A DNA stretch of 64,000 nt, from contig ML679956.1 in assembly GCA_007922225.1 (NCBI GenBank), positions 74,250,095 to 74,314,094 of the forward strand, written 5' to 3'. Shown piece by piece: positions 54,070-64,000 of this stretch; the first letter of the stretch is position 1, and every line of letters begins with the position of its first letter. This DNA is from Emydura subglobosa (taxonomy: Eukaryota > Chordata > Testudines > Chelidae). The position numbers and the translations under genes were made by a program. Below the pieces are notes generated by a model. It saw only the letters and a list, made by a program, of their open reading frames with translations. It was not told where the DNA came from and searched no databases.

Positions 54070-54160
54070 GACATAAGAGCAGAAGAACAGCCATATTGGG
54101 TCAGACTAGATGGTCCATCTAGCCCAGTATCCTGTCTTCTGACAGTGGCTGGTGCCAGAT
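54070..54160 (-). mobile_element. CR1-clade LINE 3' tip
   Basis: The plus strand reads GAACAGCCATATTGGGTCAG, ACTAGATGGTCCATCTAGCC and CAGTATCCTGTCTTCTGACA. This is the reverse complement of the CR1 3' terminus at 4.55 and 42.53 kb, including CAGGATAC and AGACAGGAT. Confidence 0.88.
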
Positions 54161-54349
54161 GTGGCTGGGGCCCACCTAAACAAGCCAGTGGGAGACACTG
54201 AGGAGAGAGGGGGTCCCTAAGTCTTCAAGCAGATGAGGTGCCTGCCTCTCTTAGGGATTCACTGCTGTGGACCTTCTCCTGGAGTGAGGCCTTTAAGCCA
54301 TTTCTTCCACACACAGAAAATACCGGAGGAGGAGCCCTTCTTATAAACT

Positions 54350-54650
54350 TTAGTCAGTGCTTAGAGCACTCACAGAGGATGGGAGGGTAAGGAATTCAGT
54401 TCCCCCCTTTGCCTGATGTGGGACAAGGATTTGATCCCACATCTGCTACAAGGGCACTAGCTACTGAACTGTAGGATTGTCTAATGGGGCACTCTCTCAA
54501 TCTCCCCTGGTAAAGCTGAGCCACTGTGGATAAAGAGTCATTGGGCCAGCCCCCGTGTGTCAGAATGACTTTGTCGTCTAGGGGTTCAGGCCCTCACCTG
54601 TAATGTAGCAGAGCTGAGTTCAAGTCCCTCACTCGGCTGAATATTTAATT
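54350..54650. mobile_element. Cluster of tRNA-like SINE pieces
   Basis: 54355-54430 has CTTAGAGCACTCACAGAGGA and, inverted, AGGATTTGATCCCACATCTG. 54570-54635 has GTCTAGGGGTTCAGGCCCTC and CTGAGTTCAAGTCCCTCAC (B-box like). Such head pieces in both orientations suggest rearranged SINE copies. Borders are approximate. Confidence 0.5.
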
Positions 54651-55477
54651 AGTTACACACAGTGGAACAGCTTCAGCAGGAAAGGCTGAGAGACATGGAG
54701 CTATGCCAGTTTATATCAGCTGAGTATCTGGCCCATACAGCATTAAACCAAAGTGTTACATTAGAGAGAAATATTTAGCAGCATGACATTAGTATTTCAT
54801 ATGTCCACACAAAACACTGCATGTGATGCTTGGTTTGGCAGCTTGTTCTCAGTTGTATTTCACTGCGAGCCTTGTTTTTCCAGCATGAAGTCACTCGTCT
54901 GCCTTTTGAATGAAGATGCCATTTCCATTCCAGCTTCTAGCTGGCAAGCCCATGATTTGTGTGGTGTTTGTTTTTTAAATGTAGTGATATAAATAGTGTT
55001 GATCATGTGTAACAACCTCATTGCACAACTTTGGGGGGGTTGAATATATTTTCAGCACACTTCAATCTTTTTCCAATTAGGATGTATTTAATAGTGTTTG
55101 TTTTCTGCAATGTGAGGCCGCTGGGTAGATCAACAGTGGGGATTGAACTCTGGACCTAAAAGCACGAATCAGTACTACTTGAATTAGTGGACAACTCTGT
55201 TAACCAAAGACTGTAGTAAACTCATAAACAACTCTATGGGCCAGCCATTAGAGGGAGACAGAGAGCTACCCTTCCTATACTTGATGGTGTAACTTACATT
55301 ATTTTATATAGCTCGATTTTTTTTTTTAAATCCCAGTTGTGATTTTTTTAAGATCACGCTGATTCCTTTTTAATGTTGTCTTTACTCTTTCTCATGAATC
55401 AGTGCAAACTTAAAAATCCGAGTGAATTGCCTTATTCGCCTTTATGCCAGCCTACTTAGTATCAACAAAGCAACTTA
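54651..55477. other. Anonymous AT-rich sequence
   Basis: 54690-54735 has CCAGTTTATATCAGCTGAGT and ATCTGGCCCA, a diverged short repeat. A T-run lies at 55317-55327. No gene seen. Confidence 0.4.
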
Positions 55478-55615
55478 GATTGTAAACTCCTTGGGTCTGG
55501 GACTGCCTTTTTGTTCTGTGTTTCTGCACCACGTAGCATGGTGGGGTCCTAGTCTATGGGTTCCTAGGCATGACAGTACTTCAAATAATAATAAATAATA
55601 ATAATACAAATAGAC
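55478..55615 (+). mobile_element. SINE 3' tail ending in (AAT)n
   Basis: GATTGTAAACTCCTTGGGTC, TGGGACTGCCTTTTTGTTCT, ACCACGTAGCATGGTGGGGT, CCTAGTCTATGGGTTCCTAG and CAAATAATAATAAATAATAA. It is one of the best preserved tails and lacks head and body. Confidence 0.85.
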
Positions 55616-56134
55616 ATGAAAGCCAAAGATTTTATAACAGAGATCTTTATGGTAAGCTTTCTATCTCAGAATTTATTTTTTAAACTCTAACACTCTCCAC
55701 TGCAGTAACTGATCCACATAACAGTATAATAGCCTACTACTGCTACCAACTGATGGAATTTACTTTTAGCTCCAGAGGTGGACACTCGTGCCGTTAATAC
55801 TGAGAGTTTCATTATTCTTCACCACTGGGGTGACAGCGTGCTCTCTTCTTTCACAACCCGTGTTCTTTCTGGCATGCACTCATACACTTTGCATCTTGTG
55901 CTATGCTACAAAAGAGTAATAGTACAGAGAGACCAACTCTGAGGGGAAAGTCATGTGAGGCAATGTAGCTCTTTTCCACCATGCCAACCTCAGAGTCCTT
56001 CACTCTCCATTCAATCAATGTCCTAGTCATAATAATGTCCCTTGTCATCACACCCCCAGTAACCTAGCAATACGCTGTCACAAGTAGCTACCCCATCCCT
56101 CGCACACATGCACATATACAGCCCAACTAGTCTC

Positions 56135-56260
56135 AGCTGAGATTGTGGGCACTTTGGGGCAGGAACCATCTCTTGATCTGGTTTTGTAGAGCCCCTGGCG
56201 CAATGGGATCCTGGTCTGTGACAGGGGCTCCGAGGTCCTACCACAGTATAACGATAGTGT
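56135..56260 (+). mobile_element. SINE 3' tail
   Basis: GATTGTGGGCACTTTGGGGC, AGGAACCATCTCTTGATCTG, AGCCCCTGGCGCAATGGGAT, CCTGGTCTGTGACAGGGGCT and CCGAGGTCCTACCACAGTA. It is the same tail as at 55.5 kb, within 0.5 kb and on the same strand. Confidence 0.78.
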
Positions 56261-57869
56261 TATTCATGCAGGTAGTCCCAGGACCTGCATTTATGTAGGT
56301 CCTGTGGTCCTCCCATGCTACTAAATTGATACTAAGGACAGCAGCCATAACTCCTTGCAACACTCTGACGATATCCCTCAATAACCTTACTGAATTAAGA
56401 TTAAGGTTTTTTAACTAAATTAAACTTTATTGAATTAGGTTTAATACCTTTAGGGTCCATTGTATTAAAAATGCAATTACTTATGTGTTATTGAAGGATT
56501 GTCTGTAATTTTTCTAGGGATGTGACTAATGTAAAGGTTAGGAACATCAACTGTTTCAGACAATATGGGACAATTTGGGACAATATGGGTGAAATGGGAT
56601 TCCTAGGAGGTACTTAGGAGACCTGATGAAGCTATGTCCAGGAGAGATACCAGTTGTCTACTAATTGCTATCCCATTACCCCTGGAAACTCCAAATCAAA
56701 TACCAGGGGCACCATTTCAGATTTTGGTAGTGAGGGAACTTAAACTGTAATTCCAGGGGCTACTTAGGCACCTGAAAACTCTAGGGGTTTTTTGCAAATA
56801 ATAATATAGATATTAGATGTCAGGAGCACTGTATCTAATTCCTATATAAAGAAAGAAAATAATATATACAGACACCAATTAAAGCCATATTTTAAATGTA
56901 TATGTAAATTGAGAACAATCAGGAGATATTACAGAAAGATATTCCCAGTACCAAACCTTGAGGTATCTGTTTTGGAGTCTAAACACAAATATCAGAAATA
57001 CAAGTTTGATACTTTGTACACTATCTTTAGCAGAGAGAAATAAAATCTGCTTCCTTTCTCTAACAGACACACTGTGTTACTGCCATTATCTACTCTTATT
57101 TTAGTCAATTGTTTTTCACTCCATTAAAAATGTATTTACTTAATTTTAACATACGTGATTAAGAGTGGGTTTTTTCTCTTTTATTAAGAACGGGAATTTA
57201 TTTTTCTAATTATCTGGCATTTATATTTACCAACCACAATCATGCGTGTGGCTCATTAACACTTGACTCCATCGTTACTATCAGTATCAGACTTGGAACA
57301 GCATTTATTTTCATACAAATTTTGTGATAATTAACAATACAATTTGAAAATAAGCGACCTTCATCTGCACAGTGTCTAAAGTGATGTTTTTAGCTAGTGT
57401 TTGTTTTTTTTAAATTGGCACTGCTAAGGTGAATACAATCTAAATTTACAGTCTAGATTAGAAGGATACTATTATTAGACTGTGCCACTTTAAATAATAA
57501 ATGACAAAGCACAATATGGTAATGAAAGTAATAATGATCATTACTCTAGCCAGGACAGGTTAGGCATTTTAGAACTCACTACTCAAAGAATTAAATTTAA
57601 GCATAAGAGAAAAATAAAATTATGAAAGCACACACCAATCAAAAAACTAAAATAGCTACACTGTAATCCTTAATGAACTTTGAAAGAATACAATTACAGA
57701 GTATATATGTGCATTCTGCATTTCAACAGGAAGTCCCAAGAAGTAATAACAACAACAACAAAAGTGTGTGTCCGAGACAGAGTGTGTGTGTTGGGGACGA
57801 GTGTGTGAACAGAAGGACAGAGGAGCTTTTTTTTGCATCCCTGCCCATCCTGGTTAATAGCCATTGCTG
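56261..57869. other. Anonymous AT-rich sequence
   Basis: A small palindrome lies at 56278-56303 (CAGGACCTGCAT, ATGTAGGTCCTG). Otherwise AT-rich, with an AACAACAACAAC stretch near 57748 and a GTGTGTG patch near 57785. No gene is recognised. Confidence 0.45.
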
Positions 57870-59285
57870 GATCTATTCTCCATGAACATAACTAGCTCTT
57901 TTTTTAACCCTGTTGTAGTCTTGGCCTTCACAGCATCCTCTGGCAAAGGGTTCCACAGATTCACTGTGCATTGTGTGAAGAAATACTTCCTTTTGTTTGT
58001 TTTAAACCTGCTGCCTATTCATTTCACTTGGTGACCCCCAGTTTTTGTGTTATGAAAGGAGTAAGTAACATTTCCTTATTTATTTTCTCCACACCAGTCA
58101 TGATTTTATAGACCTATCATATCCCACATTTAGTCATCTCTTTTCCAAGCTGAAAAGTTCCAGTTTTATTCATTTCCTTGTATGGAAGTTGTTCCATACC
58201 CCTAATCATTTTAATTGCGCTTTTCTATACCTTTTCGAATTCCAATATATCTTTTTTGAGAAGAGGTGATCAGATCTGCATGCCATATTCAAGATGTAGG
58301 TGCACCACAGATTTATATAGAGGCAATATAATATATTCTGTCTTATTATCTATCCCTTTCCTAATGATTCCCAACATTGTGTTAGCTTTTTTTACTGCTG
58401 CTGCACATTGAGTGGATTTTTTCAGAGAACTATCCACAGTTACTCCACGGTCTCTTTCTTGAGTTTTACATGTATAGTTGGGATTACATTTTCCAATGTG
58501 CATTACTTTGCATTCATCAACATTGAATTTCATCTGCCATTTTGTTGCCCAGTCAGCCAGTTTTGTAAGTAACACCTCACAGTCTGCTTTGGACTTAATT
58601 ATCTTGAGTAGTTTTGTATTTTCTGCAAATTTTGCCATCTCAAAATTCTCAAATTCTTGCTCATTGATGAATATGTTGAACAGTACTAGTTCCAGTACAG
58701 ACTCCTGGGGAATACCACTATTTACCTCTCTCCATTCTGCAAACTGACCATTTATTCCTACACTTTGCTTCCTATCTTTTAACAAGTTATTGATCTAGGA
58801 GTGGACCTTCCCTCTCATCCTATGACAGCTTACTTTGCTGAAAAGCCTTTGGCGTGGGACCTTGTAAAAGGCTTTCTGAAAATCTAAGTACACAGTATCC
58901 ACTGGATCATCCTTGTCCACATGCTTGTTGACCCCCCTCAAAGAATTCTAGTAGATTGGTGAGGTATGATTTCCTTTCACAAAAACCATGTTGACTCTTC
59001 CCCAACATATCGTGTTCATCTATGTGTCTGATCATTCTGTTTTTTACTATAGTTTCAACCAATTTTCCTGGTACTGAAGTTAGGTTTACTGGCCTGTAAT
59101 TGTCAGGATCGCCTCTGGAGCCTTTTTTAAAAATTGGCGTCACATTAGCTATCCTCAAGTCATCTGGTACAGAAGATGATTTAAATGATAGGTTACATAA
59201 CACAGTTAGTAGTTCTGCAATTTCACATTTGAGTTCCTTCCGAACTCTTGGGTGGATGCCATCTCGTCCAGGTGACTTATTACTG
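57870..59285 (-). mobile_element. CR1-clade LINE, 5'-truncated, RT region
   Basis: On the minus strand it starts inside ORF2 (SNKSPGRDGIHPRVRKELKC, about 59285) and continues with FKKGSRGDPDNYRPVNLTSV, PGKLVETIVKNRMIRHIDEH and KSQHGFCERKSYLTNLLEFF. It ends with a GIPQ.SVLELVLFNIFIN block, LGIIRKGIDNKT and the 3' UTR. The catalytic box is FAEN (58645-58630 region) rather than FADD, and a frameshift splits the RT near 58800-58910, so it is inactive. The family is that of the long CR1 at 36.8-42.6 kb. The 5' break lies against a GT-rich microsatellite. Confidence 0.92.
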
Positions 59286-59400
59286 TGAGAGAGACTCGTG
59301 TGTGTGTGTGAAAGTTTGTGTTGAGGGTGTGTGTGAAAGTGAGAGTGCATGTATGGGGGAGACTGCGTGTGTGCCTGAGTGAGTGTGTCAGTGCACGGTC
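59286..59400 (+). repeat. GT-rich degenerate microsatellite
   Basis: CGTGTGTGTGTGTGAAAG, GTGTGTGTGAAAGTGAGAGT and GTGTGTGCCTGAGTGAGTGT. GT- and GA-mixed units run for about 110 bp against the 5' end of the minus-strand CR1. They lengthen an antisense frame that fuses with CR1 codons (58907-59416). Confidence 0.75.
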
Positions 59401-59869
59401 TCTTTAAGTCGAGCACTCAGGAGCTTCAATGCTTGTTCAGTACAGCAGCAGCCGCAGCTCCCACTCCTAAGCCTGTGGCATCAGCAGAGACATGCTCTCT
59501 GTCCCCCCACCCCAGTGCAGCAGAGACCCACTCGGGCACAGCCACCTGTAGCATCAGTTGAGCTCCCCCAAAGCTTTGCCAGCCAAGGATCAGCTTCTAA
59601 AGGAGGGGAGGCTGCCGTGGTGGCAGGGCTGGGCAGCTGGAGAATCGTGGCTCCTAGCGGGGCGCTCAATGCTGGGAGGGGTGTCTATGGGGGAGCTAAG
59701 ACAAATTTTGGAGTGGCTATCACCCCCGTAATCTCCCAACCCCCGCACCTCAAGCCCCAAGCCCTCCACACCCACCCTAATTATACTGGCTTGACGGAGG
59801 CGATGTGAATTTTGCCCACAGTGAGTCAGTACTAGCAAAAGGAGGACTAGAACCAAAGGACTGACATTC
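59401..59869. other. Anonymous GC-rich sequence
   Basis: A GC-rich stretch with CTCTTTAAGTCGAGCACTCA at its left may be a reptile repeat. The 141-aa ORF (59383-59808) and its antisense partners have no domain. Confidence 0.4.
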
Positions 59870-59942
59870 AGGCCCAGATCCTCACAGGTATTTAGGTGCC
59901 CATGGGAGTTAGGCACCTAAATATCTGTGGGGATCTGGGCCT
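59870..59942. mobile_element. Hairpin element with 31-bp arms (AGGCCCAGATCC family)
   Basis: The left arm 59870-59900 (AGGCCCAGATCCTCACAGGT, then ATTTAGGTGCC) matches the reverse complement of the right arm 59912-59942 (AGGCCCAGATCCCCACAGAT, then ATTTAGGTGCC) at 29 of 31 positions, around an 11-base loop CATGGGAGTTA. The other copy is at 28604-28669. As RNA it would fold into a long stem, but nothing shows that it is transcribed. It is probably a MITE-like foldback family. Confidence 0.9.
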
Positions 59943-60479
59943 CAATTCTTTTTTTGAACGACAAGACCTCCTTCTCATCCTAAGGCCCATTTTGGAGCTT
60001 TGGATTGTTACAAATAGCAGAGCTTCCCTGAAGAGTGCATAATGGATGCAACCTTGCCAGTTTTAATGTGCAGACTCTAAGCTATGGAGCTATAATCAGG
60101 GGTTAAATGTTCTATGAATTGGCTTCCACTACATGAATACTTTCAGTGGTAACCTGATTTTGGCAATTCCCCTGTGTCCGCCGAATAATATCAGTTAAGA
60201 ACTATGTAATTCCAAATGAAATAATGCTGGGGGGAAAAATAATATCTAAAACCTCCCCTGAGATCGCCTGCAATTATATTCTCTACTAAATCACACACTC
60301 ATATAAAATAGGAATAAATCAAAGGCCACAGTAGCTGGAGACTGAGTGTAGATTACTCAGCGTGAATAGATAATTTTTTTACCAACTGTTGTAATGCTCT
60401 GGGAAGAAATCTGCCCTTGACTAGCAAAGAATCTGCCACTCTAGACTTCAAACTACTTATTAGGGGACCCCAAAAGTTG
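59943..60479. other. Anonymous AT-rich sequence
   Basis: No feature recognised. Confidence 0.4.
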
Positions 60480-60725
60480 CAGGGAGACAGTATGGTTTAG
60501 TAAATGGGGCACAGGGCTGGGACCCAGGAGACTTAGGTTCTATTTCTGGCTCAGCCACCTACCTGTTGAGTGACCTTTGTCTTGGAATCTGTTTCCTCTC
60601 TCACCCTTTGTCTGTCCTGTCTATTTAGATCATAAACTGTTCAGGGCAAGAACGGTCTCCTGCTATGAGCTCATTCAGTACCTAACACAATGGAGTCTCT
60701 AGGCACTACAGTTATCAATAATAAC
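60480..60725 (+). mobile_element. Composite SINE (head, body, tail)
   Basis: The head AGTATGGTTTAGTAAATGGG and the B-box region TTAGGTTCTATTTCTGGC lead to CTCAGCCACCTACCTGTTGA and GTGACCTTTGTC. A shortened core follows, then the tail CATAAACTGTTCAGGGCAAG, AACGGTCTCCTGCTATGAG, CAGTACCTAACACAATGG and GCACTACAGTTATCAATAAT. It is the same architecture as 24040-24445. Confidence 0.8.
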
Positions 60726-61979
60726 TCCATAGTTTATATGCATATCTGAGTCATCTCCAAACATCCTGCATCAGACCTGATAATTCACAGGAACAGGGTC
60801 CCTCCTGAGATTTCTGGTTCTTCCTCCCTCCACTGCAATTAGAAATATCTCAAGAACAGCTTTCCGTGACGTGTTGTCACACATCCTTTTGGCTCCTGCC
60901 AGAGCCAGAGAGTAGAAAAGGTCCAAAATAAAAGGGGGTAGAGAGGGGATGAACATCAGCTGAATATTCTGAACCCCACAGCAGGTTTAGTTCAAATGTA
61001 GGGTGAACATTTCAAAACATAGCAGCCGAAAGAGATGCCATCAAGCTTGAGTAGCCCATATTTCACAGATCTTTGTGCAAGATATAAATAATGTATCAGA
61101 TATGAACCCAACCCAAAACCCCAGCTCCAACCCCCCATGTTTTTATTTGAGTGAGGGCGAGGGAAGAGGGCTCAGCATCTGAACCTCAGTCTCTGATGAC
61201 CCCTCTACAGAAGTGGGGCTCTTCACACTTAGATTTCCCCTTTTGTACTGGAGATGTAAGTGGTCCATTGACTCCATGGCATTGCACCTTTGTTCCCCCA
61301 GCCCCATGTGTCATGGTGTATGGAACATCAGACCTCCTTAAACCGGAGGCATTTACTGAAGAAAACAGCTGCACATAAACAGCCGGGCTTCCCCACAGCT
61401 TGAGTTCTAGCTTTGTTTCCACTGTTAACCAGGGAAGACACCATGTCTGGAATACTATGCCACACACAGACATCTAGTGGCTGATCAATATACTGCAAGT
61501 AAACATTGTTATCATACCTGGGAAGCCTGTTTGTGCTAAACGTTAATGTTAATTGTTTAAGTCTGCTGCTGTCCCACAAGGGACCAGAGGATACTGCATC
61601 TGGTCTGAGCTGGTGAAATCACATATTCTCCCAAATGGCTTCTATGTGCCCTTCCAGAGATTCTAATTGACAATTAGAAGATCTCTTTCATTCAGCACTT
61701 TTTGGGGGAGGAAGGGGAAATCCTTCCCAATAAATCAGAAAACAGCGTGTCTGCAGAATAGCTGTAAAGGTAGGCTAATAAGTGTTAGGCAAAGCCACAC
61801 ATAAGCCAGCCTCATGTTCAAGGTCGGCATTCTTCCACAGATGTTAGGCAAAAGGCATTGAAAGATTTATAGCAGCTATGGGCATTCAGAGCCAGGAGGC
61901 TTGCAACTCGCTCAGCTAATGAGGATTAATAGAATAAACAGCAGGCTTCAATAACAAGCAATTAGAGAAGGGAAACCTT
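60726..61979. other. Anonymous sequence
   Basis: No gene or confident repeat. The overlapping ORFs at 61151-61579 on both strands are domainless. Confidence 0.4.
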
Positions 61980-62720
61980 TTCAGTAACAGTCTTCTAATA
62001 GTTAGTCAGCGATACCCTGGAGTTCGAGGATGATTCATCTTCCATAAAATGATAGCTAGTTATTGCTGATGGACCCACCGCTGGCTAATAAGAACAATCC
62101 AGGATCCACAGACTTTATCACATTGGGGCAGATGTTTACAGGAAGAAGGGGTAGAACTGGATGGTTGAATTGGGCTGCGGCGCGTTCTTTCCTCCTTTCA
62201 CATTTCTCCATTTCCTGTTGACTTCACTGGGTCTTGAAATGCTGGGATCATTGCCACAAGGTCCTTTTCCATTTCAGTCAGTCGAGGACTTGGGCTTCTC
62301 GTAAGTTTATGTTGATGTTGCACTTCTTCAAGTTGTCTTTGAAGGTGTCTTTGAAGCACTTTTTCCCCCTCCCCTCATCCATTGGCCTTGGCTCAGTTGT
62401 GAGAACAAGACCTGCTTTGGAAGATACTTCAAATGCAAAACAATCATGTGACTAGCTGGTGGTGGAAATTATCTCTCCCTTCACCTGCTCTGCTGTTGAG
62501 GACTTGTGGGCAGAAGGGTGGGAGGGAGTCAGATTGCTGTTCATCTGGAACCTCACCTTCGACCTAGCCACCTTGGATGATCCTACCAGGAGCGCAAGAC
62601 TCCCGACAGTGTTGCTCTCAGGATCATGGGAACTCACAAGCTGCTCCACCATGTCTCCATTGCGATCCACTGGGGCAGTTCGCCATAGCAGCAGGGTGCC
62701 TAGGACTTGCTAATATACAA
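61980..62720. repeat. Unclassified, possibly repeat-derived segment
   Basis: The wording GATACCCTGGAGTTCGAGGA, TGATTCATCTTCCATAAAAT, CTTGGGCTTCTCGTAAG, TTGTCTTTGAAGGTGTCTTT and GACCTGCTTTGGAAGATAC resembles a dispersed vertebrate repeat I have met but cannot name. There is no coherent translation on either strand and no termini. Confidence 0.3.
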
Positions 62721-62744
62721 CAATATAGTCACGTAGCACCAGGT

Positions 62745-62830
62745 CCTCAGCTGGTGTAAATCAGCCTAACGCCATTGACTTCAACAGGAGTTATGCCAAT
62801 CTGCACCCACTGTGGATCTGGCCCTGGTAA
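62745..62830. repeat. Short TTACACC-type interspersed repeat
   Basis: CAGCTGGTGTAAATCAGCCT, AACGCCATTGACTTCAACAG, GAGTTATGCCAATCTGCACC and TGTGGATCTGGCCCTGG. This is a good copy of the short unit, in the orientation of 15070-15165 inverted. Confidence 0.6.
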
Positions 62831-63324
62831 AGATCCCATCAGGGTCTCTCTGCAGCTGTTGGAGGCAAGGGATGTATGCTAGGCATGGACTAACTTGTTC
62901 AGATCCCTGTGGAGCTGCCCTGGACTTTCGCCCCAATGTCCAACTAAGCCCTAATGACAGGTTTGGGGTAAGGCTAGACTGATGGCTTCACAGACCCAGG
63001 TCTTCATCTGGGAAAAGACTCAGAGGCTAACAAAGCTGATTCTGAAAAAGATACGGCGCTGGGATAGTTAGGGGGTTGGGTCCATGATGCCCCTAGGAAG
63101 AGGTCCCTCTCCTACTGCCCACTAAGAAAAGGAGTGGCTACCTTCATGGTACTAAACCCTCTTTCTCCACAACTCTGCAGAGAGCCCTCCCTGGGGTGTG
63201 CGATGGGCGTGTGTGCAGTGAATAGTCTGTGAGGAACAGAGGCAAGGAGATGCACACCATCAGCCCCCCCAACCCGGCAGGGGAATTAACACCATCCCAC
63301 CCTACAAAACATGAAGGGGGCTGT
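62831..63324. other. Anonymous sequence
   Basis: No feature recognised. Confidence 0.4.
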
Positions 63325-63570
63325 GTGACAGGGTGCATAGGCCCCACCCAGACAAGGAAGAGGCCAGAGAGTCTCTGGCAGCAGGGCTAGCCCCACCCCG
63401 TAGCCCTGTCACTCATGCATGATAAGTAGGAGGCCCTTAAAAGGGAGGAAGTTGTCATCTGCGGGGGGACAGAGCCAGATTGACCTAAGCAGCAGACTGC
63501 AGGAGCGACTCCTGAAGCTGTGGGGGGAACTCTTAAACGCAACACCACAGTGATTGAGTGGCAGCGCTCA
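63325..63570 (+). mobile_element. Possible LTR-like repeat start
   Basis: It starts TGTGACAGGGTGCATAGGCC. GGCCCTTAAAAGGGAGGAAG about 110 bp on is a TATA-like site, and it is followed by CAGAGCCAGATTGACC and a GC-rich stretch. The layout fits a reptile LTR U3/R, but no right end, duplication or internal region is visible. Confidence 0.35.
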
Positions 63571-64000
63571 CAGGAGAATATTTAAAACCAAACACCAAGA
63601 AAATTCCACATTTCAAAGTTGAGACAAAAATTGAGTTGCCTGAGGTATACTGTGGCCACTGCAGGCAGGAAAGGAAAATAAACAGGCACAGGAGCTCTGG
63701 GCAGCTCTTCCTCTTGGAAAAAAAATTGGAGGGTTAAATCTCCCAGTCCTTAATCAGGTAAAACATCTATTTCCGTTAGTGCCTCCAATCACAGATATCT
63801 CATATCTCCTTTTTTTTTCTGAATGTAACCTTAGCTCAGAGGGTTGGGCTGTATTTCTTCTGAGTCCCCTGAATTCTCTCTCCAACATCTCCTTCCTCAC
63901 CCCCCTTCCCCCAACAGAGGGATTCTTGTCTACAGGGTCATCTAACCCTTCCAGATCCTTAATCTAATCACCAGCCCTTTCTTATCTGAATCACCCTGCC
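63571..64000. other. Anonymous sequence to window end
   Basis: Includes an A-run near 63718 and a C/T-rich end. No gene or repeat is recognised. Confidence 0.4.

Noticed and set aside
56278..56303. Palindrome CAGGACCTGCAT/ATGTAGGTCCTG as a regulatory site
   Set aside because: An isolated 12-bp inverted repeat is expected by chance or as a mobile-element scar; no neighbouring gene to regulate.
1..64000. CRISPR array, bacterial operons or phage genes
   Set aside because: No regularly spaced identical repeats, no ribosome-binding sites before long ORFs, and the repeat content is vertebrate.

Overview
This looks like vertebrate, specifically sauropsid, nuclear DNA. A turtle fits best and a crocodilian is possible. 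The evidence is the repeat content: several CR1-clade LINE families, MIR-like tRNA-derived SINEs with a sauropsid-style 3' tail, many short hAT-type elements with GTCTACACT-type termini, and a Penelope-like element. I see no Alu, B1 or young mammalian L1, and no bacterial operons. Family names come from motif recognition and memory of related repeats, not from a database search.

I can support no host protein-coding gene, tRNA, rRNA or CRISPR array. The ORFs are short. The longest are either relics of transposon proteins or open stretches in GC-rich repeats. The window is best read as intergenic or deep intronic sequence built from old, broken mobile elements of several ages.

Layout. 1-5.5 kb: a CR1 fragment, MIR-like SINEs and a CR1 3' end. 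6.2-6.8 kb: a decayed L1-type ORF1. 8.3-9.5 kb: a CR1-related element in which ORF1 seems joined to the 3' end without ORF2. 10.1-10.6 kb: a GC-rich hAT element with an 8-bp target duplication. 15.6-17.6 kb: a 5'-truncated CR1 with most of its reverse transcriptase. 19.5-30 kb: hAT-type elements, a complete composite SINE and an LTR-like repeat. 32-33.5 kb: two copies of a segment of about 235 bp in direct orientation. 36.8-42.6 kb: a nearly full-length CR1 (ORF1 esterase, endonuclease, reverse transcriptase, 3' end) split by two insertions of about 0.8 kb. 46.5-48.5 kb: a minus-strand Penelope-like element with a recognisable GIY-YIG region, itself split by an LTR-like insert and a hAT element. 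49-57 kb: SINEs and LTR-like DNA. 57.9-59.3 kb: a minus-strand CR1. 59.4-64 kb: a hairpin element, SINEs and unclassified repeats.

The elements do not form a working system. Their nesting records relative age: the Penelope-like element and the long CR1 are older than the LTR and hAT insertions inside them. The best observations are the nested Penelope locus, the interrupted near-full-length CR1, the L1-type ORF1 relic, the duplicated 32/33-kb segment and the two related hairpin elements.
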